From Brevibacillus reuszeri (GTDB lineage Bacteria > Bacillota > Bacilli > Brevibacillales > Brevibacillaceae), in contig NZ_LGIQ01000009.1 in NCBI RefSeq assembly GCF_001187725.1, forward strand, positions 810,547 to 874,546: a stretch of DNA of 64,000 nt, in the 5' to 3' direction. Position 1 is the stretch's first letter. Each line of letters starts with the position of its first letter. Under the pieces are notes generated by a model. It was not told the origin of the DNA and did not search any database. It saw only the letters and a list, made by a program, of their open reading frames with translations. Below are positions 9,701 to 19,319 of this stretch, piece after piece. A program made the position numbers and the translations under genes.

Positions 9701-11710
9701 TTATTTGATTGTTCTTACGGAAATGCGATTATCATGGAGCGTGCTTCCCCATCCCATATCGGTTAAGCGGTCGCTCGTCAGTAAATTGATCGGTTTTTGG
9801 TCGGGGGTATCTCTGTTCCACCATACTCCCTCTGCTACTGCTGTACCCAGTGGGATATCCTCAGTCAATCTCGCCCACAGCTGTATGCTTCCGCGCTCAT
9901 TATACGCTTCAATCCAGCCATCTTCCTCGATACCGCGCGAGGCTGCATCAGCAGGATGAATGAGGAGTGTCGGATTGTCTTCTTTTTCACGCAGTGCCTT
10001 CACTCCCCCAAAAGAGGTGTTCAGGGTAAAGTGGGCAGGTGGTGTCAATAAATGAAGATCTCCTACTTCCTCTTCGACGTCCAGATAAGTTGGGAGTGGA
10101 GGATAGCCATCTTTTTGCATCTGCGCCGAATAAAATTCCAGTTTTCCGGAAGGGGTTGGAAAACCGTCTGTGAACGCTTTGTCAATATCAATCAGCTCAA
10201 TCGTCTTGCCATTTTGAAAATCTTCACGCAGTTGTTCATTGGCGTGAAAGCTCGGAAATAGCTCCCATACTAGGTCCCTTATCGGTTTTGAGAAAATATC
10301 CTCGGTAAAGCCCATTCTTTGTCCGAGAGCTGTATAGAGGTCGTAATTGCTTTTCGCCTCACCCATTGGAGAAATGACCGGCTCCGCTTTTTGCATATAG
10401 GTGTGGCCGTAGCTTTTAAAGACGTCAAAGCTCTCAAAGGAGGTCGTAGCAGGCAAGACAATATCCGCGTACTTGACTGTATCCGTCATAAATTGCTCAT
10501 GAACGACCGTAAACAGATCATCACGGAGCAATCCTTTGCGAACCAATCCTGCATCCGGACAAGTGAGAACCGGATTACTCCCTGTTACAAACAGACACTT
10601 AAGCGGTTGATCAGATAGGTTCATAAGATTGTGACCCAACCGCACATTGTCCAGTATTCGCGTCTCTCTAGGCAACAGATCGGAACGGTCAATCGCATCC
10701 ATATTGATTGGGAATGCACCTGACGTAAACATCAATGCTCCCCCACCTTGCTTGTGAAAAGCTCCAACCAATCCAGGCAAGCAAGCGATTGTGCGAATGG
10801 ACATGCCGCCGCGGCGACTACGTGACACACCAATCCCGATGCGAATAAACGGGGCTCGTGCCTGTCCGTACATACGCGCCAGTCGTTGGACGTCCTCTGC
10901 TGGTACTCCTGTAATTTGCTCCACGCGATTTGGCAGATAGTCGGCAAGAGATTCCTTCAATTCCGGAAAGCCTGTCGTATATTTTTCGATATAAGCCTCA
11001 TCTACGAGTCCCTCGGCAACCATCACATGCATCATACCGAGTGCAAGTGCCGCATCGGTGCCCGGACGAATCGGGATATACCAATCCGCTTGTTTGGCTG
11101 TACGATTTTTATAGGGGTCAATCACGATCATTTGAGCTCCCTGCTTCTTCGCCTCTTTGAAAAAGGCGAGCATATGCATGTTGCTGGAAACCATATTCGA
11201 ACCCCAAACGAGGAACAAATCTGTATGCTTCACCGATTCTGGCCGACTTCCCACCATAGCACCGATCGTGTAGTTCCATCCCACGTCGGCAGCAGGCGAG
11301 CACAGATTGCCACGTCCTCGACTTGCGCCTAGCCTATGAAAAAAGGGAAAGTGTGCGTTCATCTGAATAATTCCCATGTTGCCGCTTCCTTGAAAGCAGT
11401 AAACGCATTCACTCCCGTGATCACGTACATTCTGCTTCAATCGTGAAGCTATCTCATCCAACGCCTCGTCCCAGGTAATCCGCTCAAATTGCCCCTCTCC
11501 TTTTGCTCCCACGCGTCGCAATGGATATAGCAATCGATCCGGTGAATAAATCCGTTCGCTGTAGCGAATGACCTTGGCACACAATGCACCACGTGTGAAC
11601 GGATGAGCCGGATCTCCCTTTGTGGAAATGACTTTATCCTCTTCTACTTGTGCAATAATCGAGCACGTATCAGGACAATCATGCGGACATACTGTTTTGA
11701 ATGTTTTCAT
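9701..11710 (-). CDS. Molybdopterin-dependent oxidoreductase with N-terminal Fe-S motif (YoaE/YyaE-like)
   Basis: A 669-residue single-subunit molybdopterin oxidoreductase. The N-terminus has the Cys set of a 4Fe-4S cluster (CPHDCPDTC, then CAK about 35 residues on), followed by the molybdopterin domains (LVWGSNMVSSN, IVIDPYKNRTAKQADWYIPIRPGTD, GGALMFTSG, FVTGSNPVLTCPD, ADIVLPATTSFE) and a C-terminal dinucleotide-binding domain. No Tat signal is visible, so it is probably cytoplasmic. The ATG at 11710 has AGGAGG 8 bases upstream. Its length and architecture resemble Bacillus YoaE/YyaE, whose substrates are uncertain. No electron-transfer subunit or cofactor gene is adjacent. Confidence 0.85.
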   Translation of the reverse strand: MKTFKTVCPHDCPDTCSIIAQVEEDKVISTKGDPAHPFTRGALCAKVIRYSERIYSPDRLLYPLRRVGAKGEGQFERITWDEALDEIASRLKQNVRDHGSECVYCFQGSGNMGIIQMNAHFPFFHRLGASRGRGNLCSPAADVGWNYTIGAMVGSRPESVKHTDLFLVWGSNMVSSNMHMLAFFKEAKKQGAQMIVIDPYKNRTAKQADWYIPIRPGTDAALALGMMHVMVAEGLVDEAYIEKYTTGFPELKESLADYLPNRVEQITGVPAEDVQRLARMYGQARAPFIRIGIGVSRSRRGGMSIRTIACLPGLVGAFHKQGGGALMFTSGAFPINMDAIDRSDLLPRETRILDNVRLGHNLMNLSDQPLKCLFVTGSNPVLTCPDAGLVRKGLLRDDLFTVVHEQFMTDTVKYADIVLPATTSFESFDVFKSYGHTYMQKAEPVISPMGEAKSNYDLYTALGQRMGFTEDIFSKPIRDLVWELFPSFHANEQLREDFQNGKTIELIDIDKAFTDGFPTPSGKLEFYSAQMQKDGYPPLPTYLDVEEEVGDLHLLTPPAHFTLNTSFGGVKALREKEDNPTLLIHPADAASRGIEEDGWIEAYNERGSIQLWARLTEDIPLGTAVAEGVWWNRDTPDQKPINLLTSDRLTDMGWGSTLHDNRISVRTIK

Positions 11711-11759
11711 CACACACACCTCCTATTCATAGCGGATCCTGCAAGCATTTCTAAAATGT

Positions 11760-11777
11760 TTGCAATAATAATGCCAC
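11760..11777 (-). promoter_or_regulatory. Sigma-54 (-24/-12) promoter upstream of the molybdopterin oxidoreductase
   Basis: On the minus strand, TGGCATTATTATTGCA (11761-11776) differs from the TGGCAC-N5-TTGCA consensus only at the sixth base and keeps the GG-N10-GC spacing. The predicted start is about 11749, roughly 40 bases before the ATG at 11710. It suggests the oxidoreductase shares SigL control with the putrescine genes. Confidence 0.75.
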
Positions 11778-11937
11778 TATGTCTGTGACTAATCACTTGA
11801 AATAAACGCAACCATTTTCCCCTACTTGATAGCAGAATCGAGCCTTTTCGTTTACAAGAATTGAGAAAAATTTCTCAATCTTGATAAATGAACGTTCTCT
11901 TCTAACAGAATGTATTTACGGGCATCGTGTCACAAAA

Positions 11938-11964
11938 AAGAATCCCTACATTGGAAGGATTCTT
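11938..11964 (-). terminator. Intrinsic terminator of ampS
   Basis: AAGAATCC (11938-11945) and GGATTCTT (11957-11964) form an 8-bp stem just downstream of the aminopeptidase on the minus strand. The minus-strand product then reads into a T-run from the A-run at 11934-11939. Confidence 0.75.
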
Positions 11965-11975
11965 TTCCTACTATT

Positions 11976-13217
11976 CTATAGACCTTCTATTGCCCACTCG
12001 CCATTGCGAAAGAGTGGTTCTCTCTTCCCGTCCTCCGTGATGGCATCAATATTCATTTCGGCTCCACCCATCATAAAATCAACGTGGATATGGCTTTTGT
12101 TGCCGCCATGCTGTGCAAGCTCTTCATCGTTCATGGCTGTTCCACCCGTGATGTTGGTAGGATAACACTGCCCCAGCGCAAAATGGCAGGAAGCATTTTC
12201 ATCAAAGAGCGTGTTATAAAAAATCACATTCGACAAGGATATCGGCGAGCGGTACGGAACGAGCGCCACCTCTCCTAAATGCCGGGCACCTTCATCCATC
12301 TTAAGTAAATGCTGCAAGGTTTCGTAGCCTGTTTCCGCCGAAAAATCAACGACCATCCCCTGTTCAAAGACGAGAGAAAATTGATCGATGACATTTCCTC
12401 CGTAGTTAAGAGGCTTCGTACTGTGAACAACGCCATGAATCCCATCCTTGTGGGGCATCGTATATACTTCTTCCGTTGGCAGGTTTGGATTGAAGACAGT
12501 TCCTTGCTTCGTGACGGAAGCTCCCCCTTTCCAAACATGATTTTTGGGGAGAGCTACCGACAGCTTTGTTTCATTCATCTCATAACTGAGCTCTTGATAC
12601 TGTTTGTTATTTAAATACGCAACAATCTTCGCAAGCTTGGCATTATGCTCGCTCCATGCCTGATTCGGATCATCCTCATACACACGTGTTACTTTGAAAA
12701 TAACATTCCATAGTTGGTCAATCGCCTGCTGGATGGGTTGGTCGGGAAATACTTTTTGCGCCCATGCTTCAGTCGGATACGCAATGATTGACCAGCTCAC
12801 TTCGTCCGACTTGGTGTAATTCCGGTAGTTTTTCATCGCAATCGCATTCGTTTTGGCTTCCGTGGCGATTCTCTCCGGGTTAATGTCTTTTAAAAGACCA
12901 GGTGTTGGAGCATAGATCGTAAGGAAAGCTGCTCCACCTGCTGCCAGCTCTTCGAATCCTTTTGCCTTCCAGGAAGGATATTCTGTAAAAGCCTCATCCG
13001 GTGCTTTTCTGTACCGAATCAGTGACAGCTCATCATCGCTCCACTCCACAAGCACATGCTTTGCGCCCGCATCATAAGCTTTTTCCGTTAGTACGCGAAC
13101 CAAGGTAACCGCTTCAATCGGCGCGACAATGACAAGCGTCTGTCCGAGCTGCAAATTCACTCCTGTGCGAATAGCAAGATCTGCATATTTCTCAACATTT
13201 TCCTTGAAATCGTTCAT
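11976..13217 (-). CDS. ampS: Aminopeptidase of the M29 (AmpS) family
   Basis: A 413-residue M29 metalloaminopeptidase, the usual family length. Conserved blocks include NLPTEEVYTMPHKD, an acidic/histidine GARHLGEVALVP segment, FALGQCYP and the C-terminal SHIHVDFMMG that contributes the metal-binding His and Asp. No signal peptide is seen, so it is cytoplasmic. It is preceded by a GGGAGGGAGC ribosome site. It lies about 100 bp downstream of rtcB in the same direction and may be reached by readthrough, but no functional link to RNA repair is evident. It ends in its own terminator. Confidence 0.9.
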   Translation of the reverse strand: MNDFKENVEKYADLAIRTGVNLQLGQTLVIVAPIEAVTLVRVLTEKAYDAGAKHVLVEWSDDELSLIRYRKAPDEAFTEYPSWKAKGFEELAAGGAAFLTIYAPTPGLLKDINPERIATEAKTNAIAMKNYRNYTKSDEVSWSIIAYPTEAWAQKVFPDQPIQQAIDQLWNVIFKVTRVYEDDPNQAWSEHNAKLAKIVAYLNNKQYQELSYEMNETKLSVALPKNHVWKGGASVTKQGTVFNPNLPTEEVYTMPHKDGIHGVVHSTKPLNYGGNVIDQFSLVFEQGMVVDFSAETGYETLQHLLKMDEGARHLGEVALVPYRSPISLSNVIFYNTLFDENASCHFALGQCYPTNITGGTAMNDEELAQHGGNKSHIHVDFMMGGAEMNIDAITEDGKREPLFRNGEWAIEGL

Positions 13218-13315
13218 AAGCTCCCTCCCGTTATCCTTCCTTTTCCGTTGGTCTTGAGGTCTGCTTACTTAATTCGAAATGAAGGGGTGTGGTTCCTTCT
13301 CTTATCAATCAAACA

Positions 13316-14539
13316 TCAGTCTTTATACGGATCGAATTCATCCGCGCCGGCCATACACACGCCGATCGGCTTCAACACATGCAGCACGTCGACGGTTTCT
13401 TTGTGTGCTTCCAGGACATCTCCGAGATTTTTATACACAAATGGACTTTCATCTGTTCCCGCTCCGCGCAGTTCCACACCAAATTGCTTGATGGCGCTAT
13501 TCATTTGTTCATATGAGATTTTTCCGCCTTTACGCGTCCGCGTCTTCCAGTTCATTTTTCCTGCTGCCTCTGTACGGCTCATGATTCGACCCGCACCATG
13601 AACGGTGCTATAGAAAGCATCTGCGTTTTCATTAGAATCTTTTCCTTTTACAATCACGGAGAAGTCTCCCATGCTTCCGCCAATAAACCCTAATTGATTC
13701 GGAGAAGATGGTGTTGCTCCCTTTCTCACTACGACGACCTCTTTCCCGTTATGCATTTCCTTCCAGGCGAAATTATGATGATTATGAACTTCAAACAACG
13801 ATTTCGCCCCCAAAATAGACAAAACCTGATCGCTCACATAATCCCGTCCTGCGTAGGCATACTTGCCTGCCAACGTCATCGCGCGAAAATACATGTCGCC
13901 TAGCTCGCTCGTTAAATCAAGCAGGGTTGGCGGCTGGTCCATACTCTCTCCCGCTGCTTTGTCCGCGAATTTTTTTCCTTGTGCCAGATTCAAAAAACCG
14001 CTTGCTGTTTTATGACCGAAGCCACGGCTGCCAAAATGATTGGCAATCCATACATCCCCTGTAGACTCCTCTACAAAAATGTCTACAAAATGATTGCCTG
14101 AGCCAACCGTACCGAGCTGATTTCGTGCTAGTGCCTTAAGCGTGTCATGCTCTTGCTTGCCAATCGTTCGATAGACTGCCCAGTTTTCATCGTCAAACAG
14201 CTCATGCTCCACCTTTTCGCTATTGGAGCGTCCGATTCCAAACGAAATCTCTTTTGCGATGGTGTCCATGATTGCACTGATTTTTCCCTTGATCTCCTCG
14301 TATTTCAGATCGGTTTTGACCGCTTTATTCCCGCACGCGATATCATAGCCGACACCCGATGGTGAGATTTGTCCATCGTACACGACGACACCACCGACTG
14401 GCTGAGAGTACCCTTTATGATGATCCGCCATTAACAATACCTGTACGACATTTCCATGCTGCGCGCATGTTACCGCTTGGGAGACCGCATTTTCCAGCGG
14501 ATTCCCCCATACTCTTACGTTGTTGATCGTTTGATACAC
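13316..14539 (-). CDS. rtcB: RNA-splicing ligase RtcB
   Basis: A 407-residue RtcB, matching the length of the E. coli enzyme. RtcB joins RNA 2',3'-cyclic phosphate or 3'-phosphate ends to 5'-hydroxyl ends using GTP and Mn. Visible catalytic features are the Asp66/Cys69 metal site in GYDIACGN, His150 in GSGNHFVDI, His168 in NHFGSRGFGH, the NHH block near 253-255 and the expected guanylylated His314 in STVHGAGR. The start is GTG with GGAGGAT 9 bases upstream. It is the last gene of the Ro60-NTase-Hen1-Pnkp-RtcB operon, 26 bp after pnkp. No RtcA cyclase or archease is encoded nearby. Confidence 0.93.
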   Translation of the reverse strand: MYQTINNVRVWGNPLENAVSQAVTCAQHGNVVQVLLMADHHKGYSQPVGGVVVYDGQISPSGVGYDIACGNKAVKTDLKYEEIKGKISAIMDTIAKEISFGIGRSNSEKVEHELFDDENWAVYRTIGKQEHDTLKALARNQLGTVGSGNHFVDIFVEESTGDVWIANHFGSRGFGHKTASGFLNLAQGKKFADKAAGESMDQPPTLLDLTSELGDMYFRAMTLAGKYAYAGRDYVSDQVLSILGAKSLFEVHNHHNFAWKEMHNGKEVVVVRKGATPSSPNQLGFIGGSMGDFSVIVKGKDSNENADAFYSTVHGAGRIMSRTEAAGKMNWKTRTRKGGKISYEQMNSAIKQFGVELRGAGTDESPFVYKNLGDVLEAHKETVDVLHVLKPIGVCMAGADEFDPYKD

Positions 14540-14565
14540 GTTGTGTCATCCTCCATTGATAAACC

Positions 14566-17157
14566 CTACAAGCGAGGGTCCATTTCTTTTTCTTTTGCTA
14601 CTTCAAATAATAAATTCGCAGTAATTTCCCGGTACGTGTCATGCTCGGGTGAAATGAATTCGAATGGTACAGAAAGCAATTTGCTTCCGAGGTTGTACTC
14701 TTTCATCGAGGTACGCAGCTTCTGTACAATATTCTTCTGTTTGAGCAGCTTTCTGTACTTATGTGGAAAACGATAGTCATAGCCGTAAATGATCGATAGA
14801 TACTCCGGATTGCGAACCTTCATATAAGGAGCTGTTTTGATCGTGTTGATCTCAGGTTTTATCACAAGTCCCTCCATCAGATTTTCCAGTGTCATTTTGG
14901 AGAAGAACTGGGCCGCGCGATCATAAGCATCCGGCTCGGATAAATCTACTTGCAAATATTCATCGTCCGATAAAAATGAATACACGTCTGAAGTACGCCA
15001 ATCGGGTATTTCCTCACTACCATTTTTGTAAACGATTTTCAGTAATGCAAATGGCTTATACTCCATGTCACCATCACCGGCATACAACTCTAGCTGTTTC
15101 TTGTAAATCTGTAATGCCCGTTGATGCTCCTCGATTGGCATATAGGTGTCCAGAACGCCACGAGCATATCTGAACGTTTGATAGACTCTCGATCCGTAGG
15201 TTTCCATTAATTCGGCTTTGGATTTGTGATAATGATCTTTTTCAAAACCGCTTTCTTTATACTCCGTCGCAAGCTTGCCGATTGCTTGATCAAAGCCTGC
15301 TTGTTGCAAAAATTCCATTTCACTCTCTAGCGCCTTTTCGATTGGCTTAAATTGCTTTTCTATTAAACCTTCTCCGATTGCACGCCATGGCAGCAGCTCA
15401 CCGTCCAGAATGAGCATGGCAATCTGCTTCTCTTGCATATAGCCCGCGAACTTTTGCAATAACTGATTGTACATCTCTGTTAAATCTACCTGATTGATCT
15501 TGTAGCCGTTTCTACTGACGGCAAAGCATTGCTCAGGGTCACTATGCAAATAAATGTTGCAACGCGAGCCCATATATTTCGGCTGCAGAACGACCTGCTG
15601 CACGCCGCGTTCGGTGAAGTAGGCTAACCCGGATCGCAATGATTCCAGCTCGTTACTCGCTTCATCCTTGTCTGCTGGCGCCATCGTGCCGGAAATGAAG
15701 TTCACTTTGTGGCGCGAGCAATATTGTAGTCTGCGGATTTCCTCCTCCGCCAAATCTTGAATCGATACTTTACGCTCTTCCTGGAAAAAGGACAGCAGCT
15801 CCTCCTGGAAGACAGTGCAATTCGATTTCTGCGTCTTCAGAAACGGTTTATTTGCAATCACAACAGCGGTCAGTGCATTTCCATGTACACATCCTGTGTC
15901 AATATGCAGCTTGTTTTTGAAGCGAAAAGCGTGCTTTGCCGCCACATGCCCGAAGATGTGATACGGGTGATTCCCAACTGCCTCTTCTTTTAAAAAGGAG
16001 AGCTGTTCCTCTAGGGACGCACTGCGATCGATCCGAAAATTGCGTTGATGTCGTTTGGAATTGGTGTCGAGCTTCCCCACGTATTTATTTTTGCATGGCG
16101 AGTGAGTAACGTAAAAGGTCGGTCCCGAGGGAGCATTTCCTTTGAAAAATGGTTTGGATTGGGCGTGCAGGTGATAAAATTTCTCTTTCAGCTCTTCACT
16201 CTCCCGCAAAACTTGGACTGAGTCGAAGAAGTTTTCGAGAAGCTCTTGATCGATTCCTTTTATTTCTCCCTGCAAAAATTGAAAGACAAAGTTTTCGTGA
16301 TTCCCCATGACCAATAAGAAATGCTCCTGATTGTCAAACAAAAAGCGAATCATTTCTTTCGTATGTTTTCCCTTGTCAATCCAGTCACCAGCGAGAATTA
16401 CTTTTGTATGCTGGACTTTTTCGGTCAGCTCGACGTGATCACCATCGATGCGGTAGCCATGGCTTTGCAATAGCCCTTTTAGCTCCTCAACGCACTCATG
16501 GACGTCTCCCACGATGATATATTTTTGATCCTTTGGCAGATTCGTAGACATATATTCGTCCAGATTTTCGATGGACACCTTGTATTCAGGATTTGCCTCA
16601 CAAGTAACGGGAGAGTAAAAATCCTTCAACCTCACTCGATGAATGTGCGTGTACCCTTCCTTGGAAAGTGACCGCATCACCTCTTTTTTCAATCGTTGCA
16701 CATGTGAGGTAATCAGCTTTTTGGATCGCTCGGAGGCATAATAGTCGTCACGCTTGCGGTAATCGAATAGAATGACGTCCAGATTGTAGTTATTCCGTTT
16801 TGCAATTTCACGGATCTGTGCCCGGAAGTCTTCGGCCAGCCCGGTTGTATCGACTACGACGAATTCTGCAAGGATGGGAAACGAGGTAGCCATTTTTACT
16901 TTTTCAAACAAGAGATGAAAAGCTTGTTCACTCGCTTCCAGCATAACTTGATCGTATTTGTCAAAATCATGTCCCAGCAGCTCCTGACGAATCTGATCTG
17001 ATGAAATATATTGAACATTTGCCTGTACGCCTTTCGACTCGTCGGCAAATCGTAGTGCAGGGATCAAGAGTTCTTTGGCAAAGGTTGTTTTTCCGCATTC
17101 TGTCGGTCCAATCAGCAAAAAAATCGTGTGGACCCTCGTCCGTATTTCCACATTCAT
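14566..17157 (-). CDS. pnkp: Three-domain polynucleotide kinase-phosphatase-ligase Pnkp
   Basis: An 863-residue protein with the full Pnkp architecture known from Clostridium thermocellum. It has an N-terminal 5'-OH polynucleotide kinase (P-loop GPTECGKT, 17-24). A central metallophosphoesterase that removes 2',3' phosphates follows (GDVHE 217-221, GDWIDKG from about 257, GNHE 285-288, HIFGH about 400-404). The C-terminus is an ATP-dependent ligase-type adenylyltransferase with nucleotidyl lysine 527 in KYMGSR. It heals 5'-OH and cyclic-phosphate RNA ends; in characterised systems sealing requires Hen1. Its ATG overlaps the hen1 stop as ATGA, indicating translational coupling to that partner. 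Confidence 0.94.
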   Translation of the reverse strand: MNVEIRTRVHTIFLLIGPTECGKTTFAKELLIPALRFADESKGVQANVQYISSDQIRQELLGHDFDKYDQVMLEASEQAFHLLFEKVKMATSFPILAEFVVVDTTGLAEDFRAQIREIAKRNNYNLDVILFDYRKRDDYYASERSKKLITSHVQRLKKEVMRSLSKEGYTHIHRVRLKDFYSPVTCEANPEYKVSIENLDEYMSTNLPKDQKYIIVGDVHECVEELKGLLQSHGYRIDGDHVELTEKVQHTKVILAGDWIDKGKHTKEMIRFLFDNQEHFLLVMGNHENFVFQFLQGEIKGIDQELLENFFDSVQVLRESEELKEKFYHLHAQSKPFFKGNAPSGPTFYVTHSPCKNKYVGKLDTNSKRHQRNFRIDRSASLEEQLSFLKEEAVGNHPYHIFGHVAAKHAFRFKNKLHIDTGCVHGNALTAVVIANKPFLKTQKSNCTVFQEELLSFFQEERKVSIQDLAEEEIRRLQYCSRHKVNFISGTMAPADKDEASNELESLRSGLAYFTERGVQQVVLQPKYMGSRCNIYLHSDPEQCFAVSRNGYKINQVDLTEMYNQLLQKFAGYMQEKQIAMLILDGELLPWRAIGEGLIEKQFKPIEKALESEMEFLQQAGFDQAIGKLATEYKESGFEKDHYHKSKAELMETYGSRVYQTFRYARGVLDTYMPIEEHQRALQIYKKQLELYAGDGDMEYKPFALLKIVYKNGSEEIPDWRTSDVYSFLSDDEYLQVDLSEPDAYDRAAQFFSKMTLENLMEGLVIKPEINTIKTAPYMKVRNPEYLSIIYGYDYRFPHKYRKLLKQKNIVQKLRTSMKEYNLGSKLLSVPFEFISPEHDTYREITANLLFEVAKEKEMDPRL

Positions 17158-18419
17158 GCCCCCCTTTTCGTAAGGATTACGCCTTGTGTTGTCTGGATCT
17201 GATTGACTTTATCCCCGATGGCTACAAACTCAACCTGCAGCTCTGTTTGGCCAATCACATCCAAAAGCCATTTTCGAAATTCATTTTGCCCGAGTTCCCA
17301 CTTGTGATCCTCATGACGGAAGCCAGTTAATTCATAAAACGTATTAAAATCAGCATTTGGCGTTGTAATAACGAGTCGCTCAAAGTGAATCCCTTGAATG
17401 ATTTGCTTGATAAACAAGCTCGCTTCATCCAGGCTCATATGTTCGATGACTTCTGTCAAAATTATGTCTACTTGTTCACCATCGTACTCTTCTAGAAAAT
17501 GAGAAATGGAATGATACGAAATGATGTTTCCCATTTCTTTTGCTTCTGCTCTGCGACTGACTGTCTTTAGCGCTTCTTCATTTGTGTCCACCACATAATA
17601 GAAATCCTCGAGCTTCGCAGCAAACGGAATCGCATAAAATCCTTCCCCACAGCCAATATCGAGAATCGGTTTATTGAAGGAAAACAAGCTCTCAATGTAA
17701 TTCCTTCTTTGGTGAGCTGTGCTGCCATAATCGAGCGAAATCACGTATCGATCTGATTTTTCAAGCGACTCCCTATATTGACGGAACAAGCGCTTTGTTG
17801 TCAGAAAGTTGCGAGCAAACAGGCTTCGAATGTAGAACGGGGCATCCATTACTTGAATGCTCTTTATATACTTATCCAACAGGCTTTCTGAGATATCCAA
17901 ATACTCCTTGCCGAACATGGAAAAGAACAAACATAGCACACTCAGAGTGTGAAGCAGCTCATATAGCGTTTTTCTCGTCGTTACTGTAAGAGAGTAGCTT
18001 TTATGTGCGAGGTGCTTGGTTTCGAAAGTATAGTCCGGTAAATGCTTTTGAAAAAATTCGATGTAATGCACCATTTCGACATGAACCATATTGATGAAAA
18101 ACATGTGTTCATAGCCTGCTTTATCCCGTTCATCTTGTGATTTGAGTGGAGCCGAAAAAAACTCGTTAATCGCATGCAGTGGAAATAATGGTGTGTTGTA
18201 TCGTGATACATTCAAGTATTCAAACGTATCGTCTGCAGACTGTTTATAAGAGATTTCATTGTCGGCATCCTTGAAGTACACGTTGAACGTGTTGTCATCG
18301 GTATACCACCCGTAGCCGATGCCCTTTCGAATCGATCGCAGAAGCATTCCAGAGCTCGGATTCTTTTTGATCAGAAAAGAAAAATCCGGGTTTTGCGATC
18401 TTAATTGAACGATTGCCAT
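17154..18419 (-). CDS. hen1: Bacterial Hen1: ligase-activating domain plus RNA 3'-terminal 2'-O-methyltransferase
   Basis: A 421-residue protein with the two halves of bacterial Hen1. Residues 1 to about 235 correspond to the N-terminal domain that in characterised systems binds and activates the Pnkp ligase. The C-terminal part is a SAM-dependent methyltransferase (motif I PILDIGCGEG, 251-260). The Hen1 metal site is present: Glu323, Glu326 and His327 in TEVIEHM, and a further His in RHEDHKWE near 369-372. It methylates the 3'-terminal 2'-O of cleaved RNA before ligation, which would protect the repaired junction against another 2'-OH-dependent cut. It overlaps pnkp by 4 bases. Confidence 0.93.
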   Translation of the reverse strand: MAIVQLRSQNPDFSFLIKKNPSSGMLLRSIRKGIGYGWYTDDNTFNVYFKDADNEISYKQSADDTFEYLNVSRYNTPLFPLHAINEFFSAPLKSQDERDKAGYEHMFFINMVHVEMVHYIEFFQKHLPDYTFETKHLAHKSYSLTVTTRKTLYELLHTLSVLCLFFSMFGKEYLDISESLLDKYIKSIQVMDAPFYIRSLFARNFLTTKRLFRQYRESLEKSDRYVISLDYGSTAHQRRNYIESLFSFNKPILDIGCGEGFYAIPFAAKLEDFYYVVDTNEEALKTVSRRAEAKEMGNIISYHSISHFLEEYDGEQVDIILTEVIEHMSLDEASLFIKQIIQGIHFERLVITTPNADFNTFYELTGFRHEDHKWELGQNEFRKWLLDVIGQTELQVEFVAIGDKVNQIQTTQGVILTKRGA

Positions 18420-18439
18420 AGCTATCTTCTCCCCCCGTC

Positions 18440-19234
18440 CTAGTTTTTAGCGAATGACCATACTTCTTCTAACGCGCAAAGAAATAAAGCATCTAATTGT
18501 TCATCGATCTGTACTCGCTTTTGTCCGATCATGCCTGTCATCACATCGAAATACTGAATTCTTTCCTCTACATACGCATTGATTGTCTCGATTCTTGGCT
18601 CATAATCGAGCTCATCTCCCGCCTTTTTTCGAGCCAATAGATTTTCTATCGTCGATTTTAGCTCACTGCCGACTGGAACAAGCGCTTCAACCATGCGCTC
18701 AAATTCCACCGGCGGCATGGTGTCAAATTTCTCAACCCAAGAGCAAGCAAGAACCGGGCGCAACACATAGAAATACTTTTTTATTCTCACTTTGTCTCCT
18801 GTTAAATAGTCGCGGTAGTTTCCTTTTGCCATGTTCAAATAGTGATACATACACGATTTAGGAGAAAAAGCTTGTTTGGAAAGCTGGCGCAGCTGCTCGG
18901 CTAACGAATATTTCTCCTCATACTGGATCGGTGAGTGCAACCATTCGAGCAGCGGAGGGTTGGATTTACGGAATAACTGCAGCGCCTTTTTCAAGTCCCA
19001 GCCATTGATATCGAGCATATTGCTTATCGGGCGTTCAATGACATCCCGCTTATCAAAAATAGATAAATACCAGGATGGTTGCCTGATGTACAGGAATCGC
19101 ACATCATAGTCACTGTCTTTAGACGGAAATCCCCATGCTCTACTGCCTGATTCGCAGGCAAACAGGATGCGGACTTGCTCTTCCTGTTCAATCTTGTGCA
19201 GTTCGTTTAAAATGGATGGTTTGTAATCAGGCAT
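18440..19234 (-). CDS. Nucleotidyltransferase-fold protein (YcgL/COG3541-like)
   Basis: A 264-residue protein with a minimal nucleotidyltransferase signature near residues 28-47: the GSR motif in ESGSRAWGF and the D-x-D pair in SKDSDYDVRFLY. A helical C-terminal region follows with conserved blocks such as PPLLEWLHSPI and KYFYVLRPVLA. I placed the start at the ATG at 19234, which has GGAAAGGTGG upstream, and not at the longer in-frame start. It lies between rsr and hen1 with gaps of about 85 and 20 bp, so it is part of the RNA repair operon. Possible roles are adding nucleotides to damaged RNA ends or modifying a partner. The true reaction is unknown. Confidence 0.8.
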   Translation of the reverse strand: MPDYKPSILNELHKIEQEEQVRILFACESGSRAWGFPSKDSDYDVRFLYIRQPSWYLSIFDKRDVIERPISNMLDINGWDLKKALQLFRKSNPPLLEWLHSPIQYEEKYSLAEQLRQLSKQAFSPKSCMYHYLNMAKGNYRDYLTGDKVRIKKYFYVLRPVLACSWVEKFDTMPPVEFERMVEALVPVGSELKSTIENLLARKKAGDELDYEPRIETINAYVEERIQYFDVMTGMIGQKRVQIDEQLDALFLCALEEVWSFAKN

Positions 19235-19319
19235 ACTGGGCCCACCTTTCCAATTGGTAGTAAACGAGGCCAAGAACAAGATTCGTTCCGGGCTGACTCA
19301 ATTCTTGTTACGATTCTCT

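Noticed and set aside
18440..19234. MNT-type antitoxin of an MNT/HEPN pair
   Set aside because: The protein is too long for a minimal MNT and no HEPN gene is adjacent; the operon context points to RNA repair.
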